Shown piece by piece: positions 1 to 8,659 of a DNA stretch of 64,000 bases. The notes beneath the pieces were generated by a model. The model was not told where the DNA came from, ran no database searches, and worked only from the letters and a program-made list of their open reading frames with translations. Numbering within the stretch: position 1 is the first letter of the stretch; each line of letters begins with the position of its first letter. Made by a program: the position numbers and the translations under genes. Source of the DNA: an uncultured Lachnospiraceae bacterium. GTDB lineage: Bacteria > Bacillota > Clostridia > Lachnospirales > Lachnospiraceae. The stretch is from contig CAJUSO010000006.1 of assembly GCA_910588965.1 (NCBI GenBank), forward strand, positions 1 to 64,000, written 5' to 3'.

Positions 1-239
1 CTTTGGGAGATTATATTCATTTTGGAATTACAGTTTGCGGAAACTCAAGATATTTTCTTTTCACAAAACAAAAATTTATCCTAATCTGGCATCACTCAAT
101 TTCGATTTTCTGTAATTTTATAAATATACCTAAGGAATCTGTTTCGGAATAATCATAGACATACTGCTCCTTATCCAGAAAAAAGGAATATCCAATCATC
201 TCCTTATAGAGGTAGAATATATGTCATTGGCACATTGCA
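1..239. other. AT-rich leader region without a supported gene
   Basis: No gene that I can support lies here. The stretch is AT-rich and probably the intergenic space behind a gene lying outside the window. A 35-codon minus-strand frame (92-199) is the only open stretch of note and its Shine-Dalgarno-like AAGGAG abuts its ATG, so I do not call it. Confidence 0.5.
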
Positions 240-273
240 CTATCAAGCTGTAACATTAGTTGCAGCTTGATAG
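240..273 (+). terminator. Strong hairpin, probable terminator of an upstream gene or operator
   Basis: Arms 240-254 and 259-273 pair over about 15 positions (outer 11 bp CTATCAAGCTG/CAGCTTGATAG perfect, one inner G-U) around a 4-nt loop. Only a weak T-rich tail (CAGTTTATT) follows, so termination is plausible but not certain. It ends 30 bp before the -35 of the next promoter, so it could also be a regulator site. Confidence 0.5.
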
Positions 274-303
274 CAGTTTATTAAAAACTTCTTAATTTTT
301 CTA

Positions 304-331
304 TTGACATTTCCAATTTTCCTATTATAAT
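304..331 (+). promoter_or_regulatory. Sigma-A promoter of the polyamine operon
   Basis: TTGACA (304-309), 16-bp spacer, TATAAT (326-331): both hexamers are perfect consensus. The implied transcription start near 338 leaves a leader of about 140 nt before the regulator gene. It also argues against a TTG start at 337 for that gene. Confidence 0.85.
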
Positions 332-480
332 AAATCTTGTGTTTAGAATTGTTAAACGAAAAATATATCATTGCTTTTACCTCAAGGCAGGGAAACAGGC
401 TGCAAAGGAGGTTTTGGCAGGATGGATTTCTGCACAGCACAGGCTGCCGGCTGTGCTGCCTGGAAGAAAGGATGGCATCT

Positions 481-1020
481 ATGGATATCGGACACCGTAT
501 GAAGGAGCTGCGCATACAGTACGGCCTGACGCAACAGGAGCTGGCAGACCGCAGCGAGCTCTCCAAGGGATTTATTTCCCAGTTGGAGCGCAACCTTACC
601 TCTCCTTCCGTAAGCACGCTTTTGGATATTATCCAATGCCTGGGCACGACCCCAGCAGAGTTTTTTACGGATCAGGAGCCAGAGCAGATTGTGTTCCGGC
701 AGGAAGATTATTTTGAGAAAGAAGATGAAGGGCTCCGCCACAAGGTGGAATGGGTGATTCCCAACGCCCAGAAAAATGCAATGGAGCCGGTGCGCATGAC
801 GCTTAAGCCCCAGGGTTCCTCGGAGGTATACCTCCCCCATGAGGCAGAAGAGTTTGGCTATGTGCTCAAGGGGTCTGTGCGCCTGTGCTACGGAACTTCT
901 TCCTATGTAGTGAAATCAGGAGAATCCTTTTATTTCAAAGCAGGGAAGAAGCACCATATAGAGAACAATGGCAGCCGGGAGGCGGTTGTCCTGTGGATTA
1001 CAACGCCGCCCAGCTTTTAG
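481..1020 (+). CDS. XRE-family transcriptional regulator with C-terminal cupin domain
   Basis: A 179-residue DNA-binding regulator. Residues about 5-60 form an XRE/Cro helix-turn-helix (RMKELR..YGLTQQELADRS followed by SKGFISQLERN), and about 95-175 form a small cupin barrel (HEAEEFGYVLKGSV, GKKHHIEN). This architecture is typical of PuuR/SinR-like regulators that sense small metabolites and often sit beside polyamine uptake genes, as here, 38 nt ahead of potA. I chose the ATG at 481 because AAGAAAGGA at 464-472 is well spaced before it; an ATG at 472 is in frame but abuts the same site. It probably controls its own operon in response to polyamines; the ligand is inferred from context only. 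Confidence 0.85.
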   Translation: MDIGHRMKELRIQYGLTQQELADRSELSKGFISQLERNLTSPSVSTLLDIIQCLGTTPAEFFTDQEPEQIVFRQEDYFEKEDEGLRHKVEWVIPNAQKNAMEPVRMTLKPQGSSEVYLPHEAEEFGYVLKGSVRLCYGTSSYVVKSGESFYFKAGKKHHIENNGSREAVVLWITTPPSF

Positions 1021-1058
1021 GAGACGTTCCGGGGAACCCGGGTTAGGAGGATAGCGCT

Positions 1059-2132
1059 ATGAGCAAACGGCTGATTGATTTGCAGCATATTTCCAAGTGT
1101 TTTGGCACGCAGGTGGTTTTGGACGACTTAAATTTATATATCCGGGAAAATGAATTTCTGACGCTGCTGGGCCCTTCTGGGTGTGGCAAGACGACTACGC
1201 TGCGGATTATTGGGGGCTTTGAGACGCCGGATGCAGGTAAAGTGGTGTTTGACGGCAGGGACATGACCAGCCTCCCGCCCAATGAGCGCCAGGTGAATAC
1301 GGTATTCCAGAAATATGCCCTGTTCCCCCATATGTCGATTGCGGAAAATATTGCATTTGGCCTGAAAATCCGCAAGAAAAGCAAGTCTTACATCAACGAT
1401 AAGATCAAATATGCCCTGAAGCTGGTGAACCTGGACGGCTTTGAGAAGCGTAGTGTAGATTCCCTAAGCGGCGGGCAGCAGCAGCGGATTGCCATTGCAA
1501 GGGCTATTGTCAACGAGCCCAAAGTCCTGCTGCTGGACGAGCCCTTGGGGGCGCTTGACCTTAAGCTGCGCCAGGATATGCAGTATGAGCTGATTCGCCT
1601 CAAGGAGGAGCTGGGCATTACCTTTATCTATGTGACCCACGACCAGGAGGAGGCATTGACCATGTCGGATACCATTGTAGTCATGAACCAGGGCTATATC
1701 CAGCAGATTGGCACGCCGCAGGATATTTACAATGAACCTACCAATGCCTTTGTGGCGGACTTTATCGGGGAGAGCAATATTATTGACGGGATGATGATAG
1801 AAGACCGGCTGGTGGAGGTGCTGGGGGTGAAATTCCCCTGCGTAGACGAGGGCTTTGGCAAAAACCGCCCCGTTGATGTGGTCATCCGCCCAGAAGACGT
1901 GGAGCTGGTGGATCCTATGCAGGGCATGATGGAGGGGGATGTCACTTCTTTGATTTTTAAAGGGGTCCATTGGGAAATGGATGTTATGGCCAATGGCTAT
2001 GAATGGATGGTGCAGGCAACCCAGATGCATCCGGTAGGCGCCCATGTGGGCATCCGTGTAGACCCTTATAACATACAGATTATGAACAAGCCAGAATCCA
2101 GTGATGAAAGGGCGGTGGAGTCAGATGCATAA
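1059..2132 (+). CDS. potA: Spermidine/putrescine ABC transporter ATP-binding protein
   Basis: Cytoplasmic ATPase of the polyamine importer, 357 residues, the usual PotA length. Walker A GPSGCGKT at 38-45, signature LSGGQQQR at 136-143, Walker B VLLLDEP at 156-162, then an H-loop (VTHDQEEA). The part after residue 240 is the TOBE-type regulatory domain of CUT1/PotA ATPases. The ribosome site GGAGG stands 9 nt before ATG. It is second in the operon and its last 8 nt overlap potB, so the two are translationally coupled. Polyamine rather than iron or sugar specificity rests on the potBCD neighbours. Confidence 0.95.
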   Translation: MSKRLIDLQHISKCFGTQVVLDDLNLYIRENEFLTLLGPSGCGKTTTLRIIGGFETPDAGKVVFDGRDMTSLPPNERQVNTVFQKYALFPHMSIAENIAFGLKIRKKSKSYINDKIKYALKLVNLDGFEKRSVDSLSGGQQQRIAIARAIVNEPKVLLLDEPLGALDLKLRQDMQYELIRLKEELGITFIYVTHDQEEALTMSDTIVVMNQGYIQQIGTPQDIYNEPTNAFVADFIGESNIIDGMMIEDRLVEVLGVKFPCVDEGFGKNRPVDVVIRPEDVELVDPMQGMMEGDVTSLIFKGVHWEMDVMANGYEWMVQATQMHPVGAHVGIRVDPYNIQIMNKPESSDERAVESDA

Positions 2133-2946
2133 CTTGAAGCGGCAGATTTTGGCAGGGCCATATCTCTTATGGATTGCAGGGTTCGTCCTCCTGCCGGTAG
2201 GGCTGATCCTGTATTATGCCCTCACTACTACCAGCGGGCAGTTTACGGTATTCAATATTACGTCCATTACGGCTTCCGTCCATTGGAAGGCGCTGGTGCT
2301 CTCCTTGGAACTGGCGCTGCTGTGCACGGTATTCTGCCTGGCGCTGTCTTATCCCCTTGCTATGGTTTTGAATGGGATGAAAGGCAAGAAAAGCAGCCTG
2401 GTGGTGTTTATTTTTATCCTGCCTATGTGGATGAATTTTATGCTGCGTATCCTTGCCTGGAAGATGCTGCTGTCCAACCATGGGGTAATCAACACCATAT
2501 TGGATATGTTAGGCCTTCCCGGCTTGGATATCCTAAATACCCCTTCGGCAGTCGTATTCTGCATGGTATACGATTTCCTGCCCTTTATGGTCTTGCCGAT
2601 TTACAATGCCATGTCCCGGATAGAGAAGGATGTCATCGAGGCGGCGAGGGATTTAGGCGCAGGCGGCTTTACCGTGTTCTTTAAGGTCATCCTGCCCCTT
2701 ACCATGCCGGGGGTGGTCAGCGGGATTATCATGGTATTCGTCCCTGCCCTGACCTCCTTTGCCATTTCTGACCTGCTGGGAGGGGGCAAGGTCCTGTTGA
2801 TTGGGAATGTGATTGAGCAGGCCTTTATGCAGGAATATAATTGGAACTTAGGTTCCGGGCTTTCCCTGGTGTTAATGGTATTTGTGATTGCCAGCATGGC
2901 CCTTATGAATTCCCATGGTGAGGAAGGAGGTACGGGCATATGCTGA
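2125..2946 (+). CDS. potB: Spermidine/putrescine ABC transporter permease
   Basis: Integral membrane permease of 273 residues with about six transmembrane segments. The EAA loop characteristic of binding-protein-dependent permeases ([20 protein letters not shown]) couples it to PotA. The start at 2125 is chosen because GGTGGAG stands 5 nt before it and it begins inside the end of potA; in-frame GTG/ATG codons at 2101-2104 would add eight unsupported residues. It overlaps potC by 7 nt. PotB and PotC form the heterodimeric channel. Confidence 0.93.
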   Translation: MHNLKRQILAGPYLLWIAGFVLLPVGLILYYALTTTSGQFTVFNITSITASVHWKALVLSLELALLCTVFCLALSYPLAMVLNGMKGKKSSLVVFIFILPMWMNFMLRILAWKMLLSNHGVINTILDMLGLPGLDILNTPSAVVFCMVYDFLPFMVLPIYNAMSRIEKDVIEAARDLGAGGFTVFFKVILPLTMPGVVSGIIMVFVPALTSFAISDLLGGGKVLLIGNVIEQAFMQEYNWNLGSGLSLVLMVFVIASMALMNSHGEEGGTGIC

Positions 2947-3716
2947 AGAGATCCGCAGAGCGCATTTACATGTTCCTGATTTTTTTGTTTCTATACCTCC
3001 CCATCATTGTACTGGTAATCCTGTCCTTCAACGATTCAAAATCAAAGGTGCAATGGGGCGGCTTTACCCTGCGCTGGTATCAGCGCCTGTTTTCCAGCAG
3101 CTCCATGATGGAGGCTTTTGGGACTACCATCCTTGTGTCCCTGGTTTCGGCCCTGGTGGCCACGCTTTTGGGGACCTTGGCTGCCCTTGGCATTGATGCG
3201 ATGAAAAAGCGGGGGCAGGCCATTATGCTGGGGGTGACGGACATCCCCTTGCTTAACGCGGATATTGTGACAGGCATTTCCATGATGCTGCTGTTTGTGC
3301 GTTTTACAAGGCTTGGGCTTAGCACGGTGCTGATTGCCCATATTACGTTCAATATCCCTTATGTGATCCTGAATGTGCTGCCGAAGCTAAAGCAAAGCAA
3401 CCGGACGACGTATGAAGCGGCGTTAGACCTTGGGGCGACGCCTTTATATGCCTTTTATAAAATCATCTGGCCGCAGATCCGGCCGGGGGTATTCTCTGGC
3501 TTCTTGATGGCCATGACGATGTCGCTGGATGATTTTTCTGTCACTTATTTTACGAAGGGAGCAGGGATTAATACGCTTTCTACCATGATTTATACGGAAA
3601 TGCGCAAGGGAATACGGCCGGAGATGTATGCCTTGTCCACTATTTTGTTCCTGATTGCGCTGGTGCTGCTGCTCTTTATGAATTTTGGGCCGTCTGCAAG
3701 GCAAAAGGAGGAGTAA
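2940..3716 (+). CDS. potC: Spermidine/putrescine ABC transporter permease
   Basis: Second permease of the polyamine importer, 258 residues, about six transmembrane segments, with its own EAA loop (EAALDLGATPLYAFYKIIWP). The Shine-Dalgarno AAGGAGG lies within the end of potB and the start overlaps potB by 7 nt, so expression is coupled. It ends 37 nt before potD. Confidence 0.93.
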   Translation: MLKRSAERIYMFLIFLFLYLPIIVLVILSFNDSKSKVQWGGFTLRWYQRLFSSSSMMEAFGTTILVSLVSALVATLLGTLAALGIDAMKKRGQAIMLGVTDIPLLNADIVTGISMMLLFVRFTRLGLSTVLIAHITFNIPYVILNVLPKLKQSNRTTYEAALDLGATPLYAFYKIIWPQIRPGVFSGFLMAMTMSLDDFSVTYFTKGAGINTLSTMIYTEMRKGIRPEMYALSTILFLIALVLLLFMNFGPSARQKEE

Positions 3717-3753
3717 AACGATGCCTGCTGTTTTACGAAAGGAGAACAACACT

Positions 3754-4809
3754 ATGAAGAAGAGTTTATGCCTGCCCATCCTCTTCCTGGCGGCTTTTGC
3801 AATACTATCTGGATGCGGCGCCAAGGATTCCCCGGACACCTTGACCGTTTTAAATTATGGGAAATACCTGGAGCCTGAGGTCCTGGAGCAGTTTGAGGAA
3901 GAAACCGGCATCAAGGTAGAATATGAAGAATATGTGACTCCTGAAAACATGTATACCAAATACCGTGCCGGCGCCATTGACTATGACTTAATCTGCACTT
4001 CAGACTATATGGTAGAGAAGTTAATCCAGGAGGGCCAGGTACAGGAATTGGATTTTGGGAACATCCCCCTGTCCAAGAACTTGGATCCGGTATATTTCGA
4101 GTTTTCCAAGTCCTTTGACCCTGAAAATAAATATTCCCTCCCCTATTTCTTTGGTACGGTTGGGATACTTTATAATAAGGAAATGGTAGAGGAGTCCGAG
4201 GTGGATTCCTGGAGCATCTTATGGGATGAAGCCTATTCCGGGCAGATCATCATGGCAGATTCTGTCCGTGACTCTTTTATGGTGCCGTTAAAAATTTTGG
4301 GGTATTCCCTGAATACGACGGATGAGGGGGAGCTGAAGGAGGCGCAGGAAATGCTTATCCGGCAGAAGCCTTTGGTATATTCCTACCTGGTGGATGAAGC
4401 CCAGGATGAGATGATTGCAGAAAATGCCGCTATGGCCGTGGTCTATTCCGGGGAGGCAGGATATGCCCTGGAATTTAATGAAAACCTGGCGTTTTCCGTA
4501 CCCAAGGAAGGCTCGAATATGTGGATTGACTCCTGGTTTGTCCCTAAAACCGCAAAGCACAAGGAGAATGCAGAGAAATTTCTGGATTTCCTGTGCCGGG
4601 AGGATATTTCTATGATGAATTTTGATTATGTGTATTATGCAACGCCAAATACCAAGACAAAAGAGGCCCTGGATCCGGAAATCCAAGAAAGCCCTACGAT
4701 TTTCCCGCCAAATGAGATTTTGGAAAATTGTGAGGTCTTAAAGCCATTAGACGACATTTCCAATACAAACTTAAGTATCCTTTGGAAAGAAATAAAAGCG
4801 GCAGATTAA
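3754..4809 (+). CDS. potD: Polyamine ABC transporter substrate-binding lipoprotein
   Basis: Extracytoplasmic polyamine receptor, 351 residues. A type II signal peptide with lipobox LSGC puts the lipid-anchored cysteine at residue 21. The mature part is a periplasmic-binding-protein type 2 fold of the PotD/PotF family (LTVLNYGKYLEPEVLEQFEEETGIKV; IDSWFVPKTAKHKENAEKF). The ATG at 3754 is preceded by AAAGGAG at about 10 nt; upstream in-frame codons would place non-signal sequence in front of the lipobox. It is the last gene of the pot operon. Whether it prefers spermidine or putrescine cannot be read from sequence. Confidence 0.93.
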   Translation: MKKSLCLPILFLAAFAILSGCGAKDSPDTLTVLNYGKYLEPEVLEQFEEETGIKVEYEEYVTPENMYTKYRAGAIDYDLICTSDYMVEKLIQEGQVQELDFGNIPLSKNLDPVYFEFSKSFDPENKYSLPYFFGTVGILYNKEMVEESEVDSWSILWDEAYSGQIIMADSVRDSFMVPLKILGYSLNTTDEGELKEAQEMLIRQKPLVYSYLVDEAQDEMIAENAAMAVVYSGEAGYALEFNENLAFSVPKEGSNMWIDSWFVPKTAKHKENAEKFLDFLCREDISMMNFDYVYYATPNTKTKEALDPEIQESPTIFPPNEILENCEVLKPLDDISNTNLSILWKEIKAAD

Positions 4810-4816
4810 AAAAAAC

Positions 4817-4869
4817 TTGCTTTTTGGAGGGAAACGTGATACAGTAAGGCTTATACATCTGATATGTAT
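4817..4869 (+). promoter_or_regulatory. Promoter and small palindrome ahead of the DUF5688 gene
   Basis: TTGCTT (4817-4822), 17-bp spacer, TACAGT (4840-4845) is a fair sigma-A promoter. Immediately behind it lies ATACAT-ctgat-ATGTAT (4853-4869), an inverted repeat at about the transcription start that could be an operator. No terminator for the pot operon is visible between 4809 and this promoter. Confidence 0.5.
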
Positions 4870-4910
4870 CTACTGCCTCCCAACTGCCAGCACAGCCTAG
4901 GAGGTATCAT

Positions 4911-5822
4911 ATGACATATGAAGCGTTTAAAGAACAGATAATATCTAGCTTGCGGGGGCATTTCCCCAAAGAGGCCAGCATTTCCATCCAGCAATTCCAG
5001 CATAACAACCAGGTAGCGTTAGACGGGCTTACGGTTTTGGAGCCAGGCAGCAATGTATCGCCGACCATATATTTGAACAGATATTACGGGGAATATCAGA
5101 AAGGGACGCCGGTTTCTGAAATAGAAAACCGTATCCTGCGTTACTATTATAGCCATAGTACGGTACAGAATATCGACATATCCTTTTTTACCAGTTTTGA
5201 TAATGTACGTTCCCGTATTGCTTACAAGCTTGTCCATTTCGGACGGAATCAGGAACTTCTGGAAGAAGTCCCCCATGTCCCGTTCTTGGATCTTGCGGTT
5301 GTATTTTATTGCCTGGTCCAGGAAGGGCCCTATAAGAACGGCATGATTTTAATCCGCAATGAGCATCTGAGGTATTGGGGGATAGAGGCAGGCGCCCTGT
5401 TCCCGCTGGCCCGTGCAAATACGCCGTTGCTGCTGCCGTTTACGTGTAATTCCCTGGCGGAGCTGCTCCTGCCGGCTTTGGATGATGAGATGCTGGAAGA
5501 ATGCAATTTAAGCCGGGAGAGCCTGCAGTCCGGAGCCGTGCCTATGTATGTGGTTTCCAACCGCCAGCGCCAGAATGGCGCTGCCAGCCTGCTCTATCAA
5601 GAAGAAATGGAGCAGGTATCACAGAAGCTGGGCGGCAGCTTCTATATCCTTCCCAGCAGCGTCCATGAGGTGATTGCAATCCCAGCTTCTGCAGCCAAGA
5701 GCCCCCAGGAACTTTCCCGGATTGTTAAGGAAATCAATCTGGCAGAGGTTTCCCCGGAGGAGGTGCTTTCGGATTGCGTTTATCTGTATGACCAGGATTC
5801 TGGCGGCTTGTCCGTATGCTGA
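4911..5822 (+). CDS. DUF5688 family protein
   Basis: A 303-residue protein of the DUF5688 family, common in Lachnospiraceae and of unknown function. It has no signal peptide or transmembrane segment and so should be cytoplasmic. The N-terminal third (YEAFKEQI, VALDGLTVLEPGSNVSPTIYLN) and the late section (SFYILPSSVHEVIAIPA) are the parts I recognise. AGGAGG stands 7 nt before ATG. It is monocistronic behind its own promoter and converges with glgA; its stop codon lies in the first copy of a short direct duplication. No function is proposed. Confidence 0.8.
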   Translation: MTYEAFKEQIISSLRGHFPKEASISIQQFQHNNQVALDGLTVLEPGSNVSPTIYLNRYYGEYQKGTPVSEIENRILRYYYSHSTVQNIDISFFTSFDNVRSRIAYKLVHFGRNQELLEEVPHVPFLDLAVVFYCLVQEGPYKNGMILIRNEHLRYWGIEAGALFPLARANTPLLLPFTCNSLAELLLPALDDEMLEECNLSRESLQSGAVPMYVVSNRQRQNGAASLLYQEEMEQVSQKLGGSFYILPSSVHEVIAIPASAAKSPQELSRIVKEINLAEVSPEEVLSDCVYLYDQDSGGLSVC

Positions 5823-5875
5823 ATCTAGGCGTTATGGGGATTTGTACCCATATGCGGAATCTAGGCGTTATAGGG
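5816..5875. repeat. Short direct duplication at a convergent gene junction
   Basis: ATGCtGAATCTAGGCGTTAT at 5816-5835 recurs as ATGCgGAATCTAGGCGTTAT at 5852-5871, so the period is 36 bp with one mismatch in 20. The first copy contains the stop of the DUF5688 gene and the second the stop of glgA. This looks like a local tandem duplication. Confidence 0.75.
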
Positions 5876-7304
5876 TTTTGGCATACAGCGCCTCGTATTT
5901 GCGTGCGGAGCTTTCCCAGGAGTTGTCCGTTTCCATACAGCGTTTTGCCATGGCCTTCCACTCCCTGGGCGTATCGGAGAATACGCGGTATGCATAGCGG
6001 ATAATGGACAGCATTTCATCTGCATTGTAATTGGCGAAGCTAAACCCAGTCCCTGTATGCCAGATTTCATTATAGGCCTCTACGGTATCCTTGAGCCCGC
6101 CGGTCTCCCGTACGATGGGGATGGTGCCGTAGCGCATGCTGATTAATTGGCTCAGGCCGCAGGGCTCGAATTGGGACGGCATCAGGAAGGCATCTGCGCC
6201 GGCATAGATTTTATGGGCAAGTTCCTCGCTGTAGGTAATGAAGGAAGACACCCTGCCAGGGTATTTTTGGGCAAAGAAACGGAAAGAGTCCTGGTAGCGG
6301 TCTTCCCCTGTCCCTAGGATTGCCACCTGCACATGCATGGTATCCAGCATTTCTTCCATAATATAATTGACCAGGTCGAAGCCTTTCTGCTCTGTCATCC
6401 GCGATACAATCCCCAGTACCATGGCGGAATGATCGGTGTCCAGGCCCATTGCCTTCTGGAGCAGCTGCTTGCACCGTTTTTTGCGGTTTAGGCTATGGGC
6501 GCTGAAATGGGCGTCTAAAAGCGGGTCGTGCAGCGGATCGTATTCGGTATAGTCGATGCCGTTGACAATGCCGGAGAGCTTGCCGGATATTTGGCGCATG
6601 ACGCCGTCCAGCCCTTCCCCTCCTTCTTGGCATTGGATTTCCTTCGCATAGGTCTCGCTTACGGTCGTGACCTTGTCTGCGTAGAGGATGCCAGCCTTTA
6701 GGAAATTGCTTTCTCCGTAGGCTTCCATAGCCTGGTAACGGCAGCTTGCAGGAAGGTCCCTGCAGTTCTCGATGTCGTCAATCACCCAGCGGCCTTGGAA
6801 TTTCTGGTTGTGGATGGTAAGGATGGTATGGGTGCTGCGGTAGAAGGCGTCTTCCCTGTAAAAGGCGTCCAGGAAGGCCGGGATTAGGGCAGCCTGCCAG
6901 TCATGGCAGTGTAGGATATTGGGACAGAACCCAATCACTGGCAGGCTGGCTAATACCGCCCTGGAGAAGAATGCGAATTTATTCACATCCTCGAATATCT
7001 GATGGTAAGGGCTGTCTCCTGCAAAGTAATGCTCATTATCAATAAAGTAGTAATGGATTCCTTCTGAAACAGATTCATAAATTCCTATGTATTCCTGTCC
7101 TCTTGGCATATCTGCATAGAATTCTGTGACATATGTCATTTTCTGCTTGAGCTGTTCTGGGATGCACATATATTTGGGCAGCATGACCCTGACGTCAAAC
7201 TGCGCTTTGTCCAAATATTTCGGCAGGGCCCCTACGACATCTGCTAAGCCGCCTGTCTTTATGAAGGGGTTTCCTTCAGATGCTGCAAAGAGTATTTTCT
7301 TCAT
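5868..7304 (-). CDS. glgA: Glycogen synthase (ADP-glucose type)
   Basis: GT5-family starch/glycogen synthase, 478 residues, normal length, transferring glucose from ADP-glucose to growing alpha-1,4-glucan. The N-terminal KTGGL motif (16-20) binds ADP-glucose and the C-terminal region carries PSQFEPCGLSQLISMRYG and RETGGLKDTV. It starts 12 nt behind spo0A and its AGGAGGT ribosome site overlaps the spo0A stop codon, so both probably share one transcript. No other glycogen gene (glgB, C, D, P) is in the window, which is unusual because these are commonly clustered. Confidence 0.95.
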   Translation of the reverse strand: MKKILFAASEGNPFIKTGGLADVVGALPKYLDKAQFDVRVMLPKYMCIPEQLKQKMTYVTEFYADMPRGQEYIGIYESVSEGIHYYFIDNEHYFAGDSPYHQIFEDVNKFAFFSRAVLASLPVIGFCPNILHCHDWQAALIPAFLDAFYREDAFYRSTHTILTIHNQKFQGRWVIDDIENCRDLPASCRYQAMEAYGESNFLKAGILYADKVTTVSETYAKEIQCQEGGEGLDGVMRQISGKLSGIVNGIDYTEYDPLHDPLLDAHFSAHSLNRKKRCKQLLQKAMGLDTDHSAMVLGIVSRMTEQKGFDLVNYIMEEMLDTMHVQVAILGTGEDRYQDSFRFFAQKYPGRVSSFITYSEELAHKIYAGADAFLMPSQFEPCGLSQLISMRYGTIPIVRETGGLKDTVEAYNEIWHTGTGFSFANYNADEMLSIIRYAYRVFSDTPREWKAMAKRCMETDNSWESSARKYEALYAKTL

Positions 7305-7316
7305 GTAAAAGACCTC

Positions 7317-8120
7317 CTATGATTCCCTTGATTTGTATTCTAGCCGGATTTTATCTGCAATTAAAGCAATAAATTCCGAATTAGTAGGCTTCCCTTTCCC
7401 ATTGTGGATGGTATAGCCAAATAATTCATCAATCGTATCCATCTTACCCCTGCTCCAGGCCACTTCTATGGCGTGGCGTATGGCGCGTTCTACGCGGCTT
7501 GGCGTAGTCTGGTATTTCTTGGCGATACCTGGGTAGAGGATTTTGGTGATGGAGTTGAGCATTTCCATGTCTACCACCGACATAATGATAGCTTCCCTGA
7601 GGTACTGGTATCCTTTAATATGGGCTGGCACGCCGATTTCATGGATGATATCCGTGACCTTCCCTTCTAGGTTCCGTTCCTCTAAATCAGCCTTTTTCTC
7701 ATAGGCGTTTCCCTTCCGTACCTCCGTTGCCTTCCGCATTTCTAAGTTGCGCATGTACTTGATGCGGTTGATTACCACCTTGCTGTCGAAAGGTTTCATA
7801 ATATAGTATTCGGCCCCGCGTGAAAATGCATCCTCCATGATGGGCTCCCGTCCAATTGCAGTGATGATGATAAATGCCGGGCGTTTTTTGATATTTTTGT
7901 CAGCTGTAATCTTGTCCATGACGGTCAGTCCGTCCAACTTTGGCATTACGATATCCAGAAGCACAATGTCTGGTTCTTTCTTTTTTATCATTTGGTACGC
8001 TTCTTCCCCATCTTTTGCCGTTCCAACTACCTGGAGTTCTTCATCGCTGCCCACGATTTCTCTTAAAACCTTCACAATCCCCTCATTGTCATCTGCAATT
8101 GCCACATTTATTTTTTCCAC
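7317..8120 (-). CDS. spo0A: Stage 0 sporulation response regulator Spo0A
   Basis: Master regulator of sporulation entry, 267 residues. The receiver domain (1-125) has acidic pocket D10/D11, phospho-acceptor D56 in LLDIVMP and the conserved lysine in MKPF. The C-terminal effector domain has the Spo0A recognition-helix region ([16 protein letters not shown]) and ends in the family-typical [18 protein letters not shown] start, with AGGAGGA 6 nt upstream. The upstream gap carries two perfect 0A boxes, which suggests autoregulation. In many Clostridia spoIVB precedes spo0A; here the neighbour is an unrelated divergent gene, and glgA follows. Confidence 0.97.
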   Translation of the reverse strand: MEKINVAIADDNEGIVKVLREIVGSDEELQVVGTAKDGEEAYQMIKKKEPDIVLLDIVMPKLDGLTVMDKITADKNIKKRPAFIIITAIGREPIMEDAFSRGAEYYIMKPFDSKVVINRIKYMRNLEMRKATEVRKGNAYEKKADLEERNLEGKVTDIIHEIGVPAHIKGYQYLREAIIMSVVDMEMLNSITKILYPGIAKKYQTTPSRVERAIRHAIEVAWSRGKMDTIDELFGYTIHNGKGKPTNSEFIALIADKIRLEYKSRES

Positions 8121-8525
8121 GCTGTGTCCTCCTGTAGTTTTTCATGATAAACCCTCATAAAAGGCGACTATTTGTATTATATCCATATTCAAATGTTCCT
8201 TCAAGGAAAAAATTTCTTTGAAATTCGACATCTTCATATTTTTGACAAAAGGATACCACGAAGTTTGTCATCAAAGTAAATATGCTTCTGCAATCAAAAA
8301 ACGTCCGTATCAAGTATAGCATAATGTGTGCCATAAAAGCAATGCGCCCTACGGGAATTGTCGAAGTGCTGTCGGGCCTTGTCGGATGTTTTTTCCATTT
8401 ATTCCCAGTGTTTTCGGGGGTTCTGCCAAAGGAGGCGCCAGGTATTAAGAAAATGCTAAAGATTTCCATGGAGCAGGCCTTGTCATGCCAAGGAGGCGCT
8501 TTTTTGGCAAGCGGCAAGCCGCAGG
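8121..8525. promoter_or_regulatory. Regulatory gap upstream of spo0A with two perfect 0A boxes
   Basis: About 400 bp without a gene. TGTCGAA, the Spo0A-binding core, occurs at 8224-8230 on the minus strand and at 8359-8365 on the plus strand (TTGTCGAA), with TTGTCGGA nearby as a near match. Spo0A autoregulates through such boxes in Bacillus subtilis, so the same is likely here. I could not assign spo0A -35/-10 hexamers with confidence. Confidence 0.6.
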
Positions 8526-8554
8526 TTGACAAACCAGGGGATATTTTGTATGAT
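8526..8554 (+). promoter_or_regulatory. Sigma-A promoter of the DRE-TIM aldolase gene
   Basis: TTGACA (8526-8531), 17-bp spacer, TATGAT (8549-8554). Transcription would start near 8561, giving a leader of about 100 nt. Confidence 0.8.
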
Positions 8555-8659
8555 ATATGTACTTTATTGGTTTAAAGTGTGAAAAGAAAATGGGAACCTG
8601 CAGCGCCGGGAATCCTGGGGCGTGGAAGCAGGATAAAACGGAAACGGAGGGACAAAGGA

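Noticed and set aside
92..199. 35-codon minus-strand frame at the left edge
   Set aside because: The Shine-Dalgarno-like AAGGAG abuts its ATG without spacing and no homologue is recognised; it may be a decayed fragment.
8282..8575. Small plus-strand reading frame in the spo0A upstream gap
   Set aside because: It lacks a ribosome site, overlaps the promoter at 8526-8554 and its sequence carries 0A boxes.
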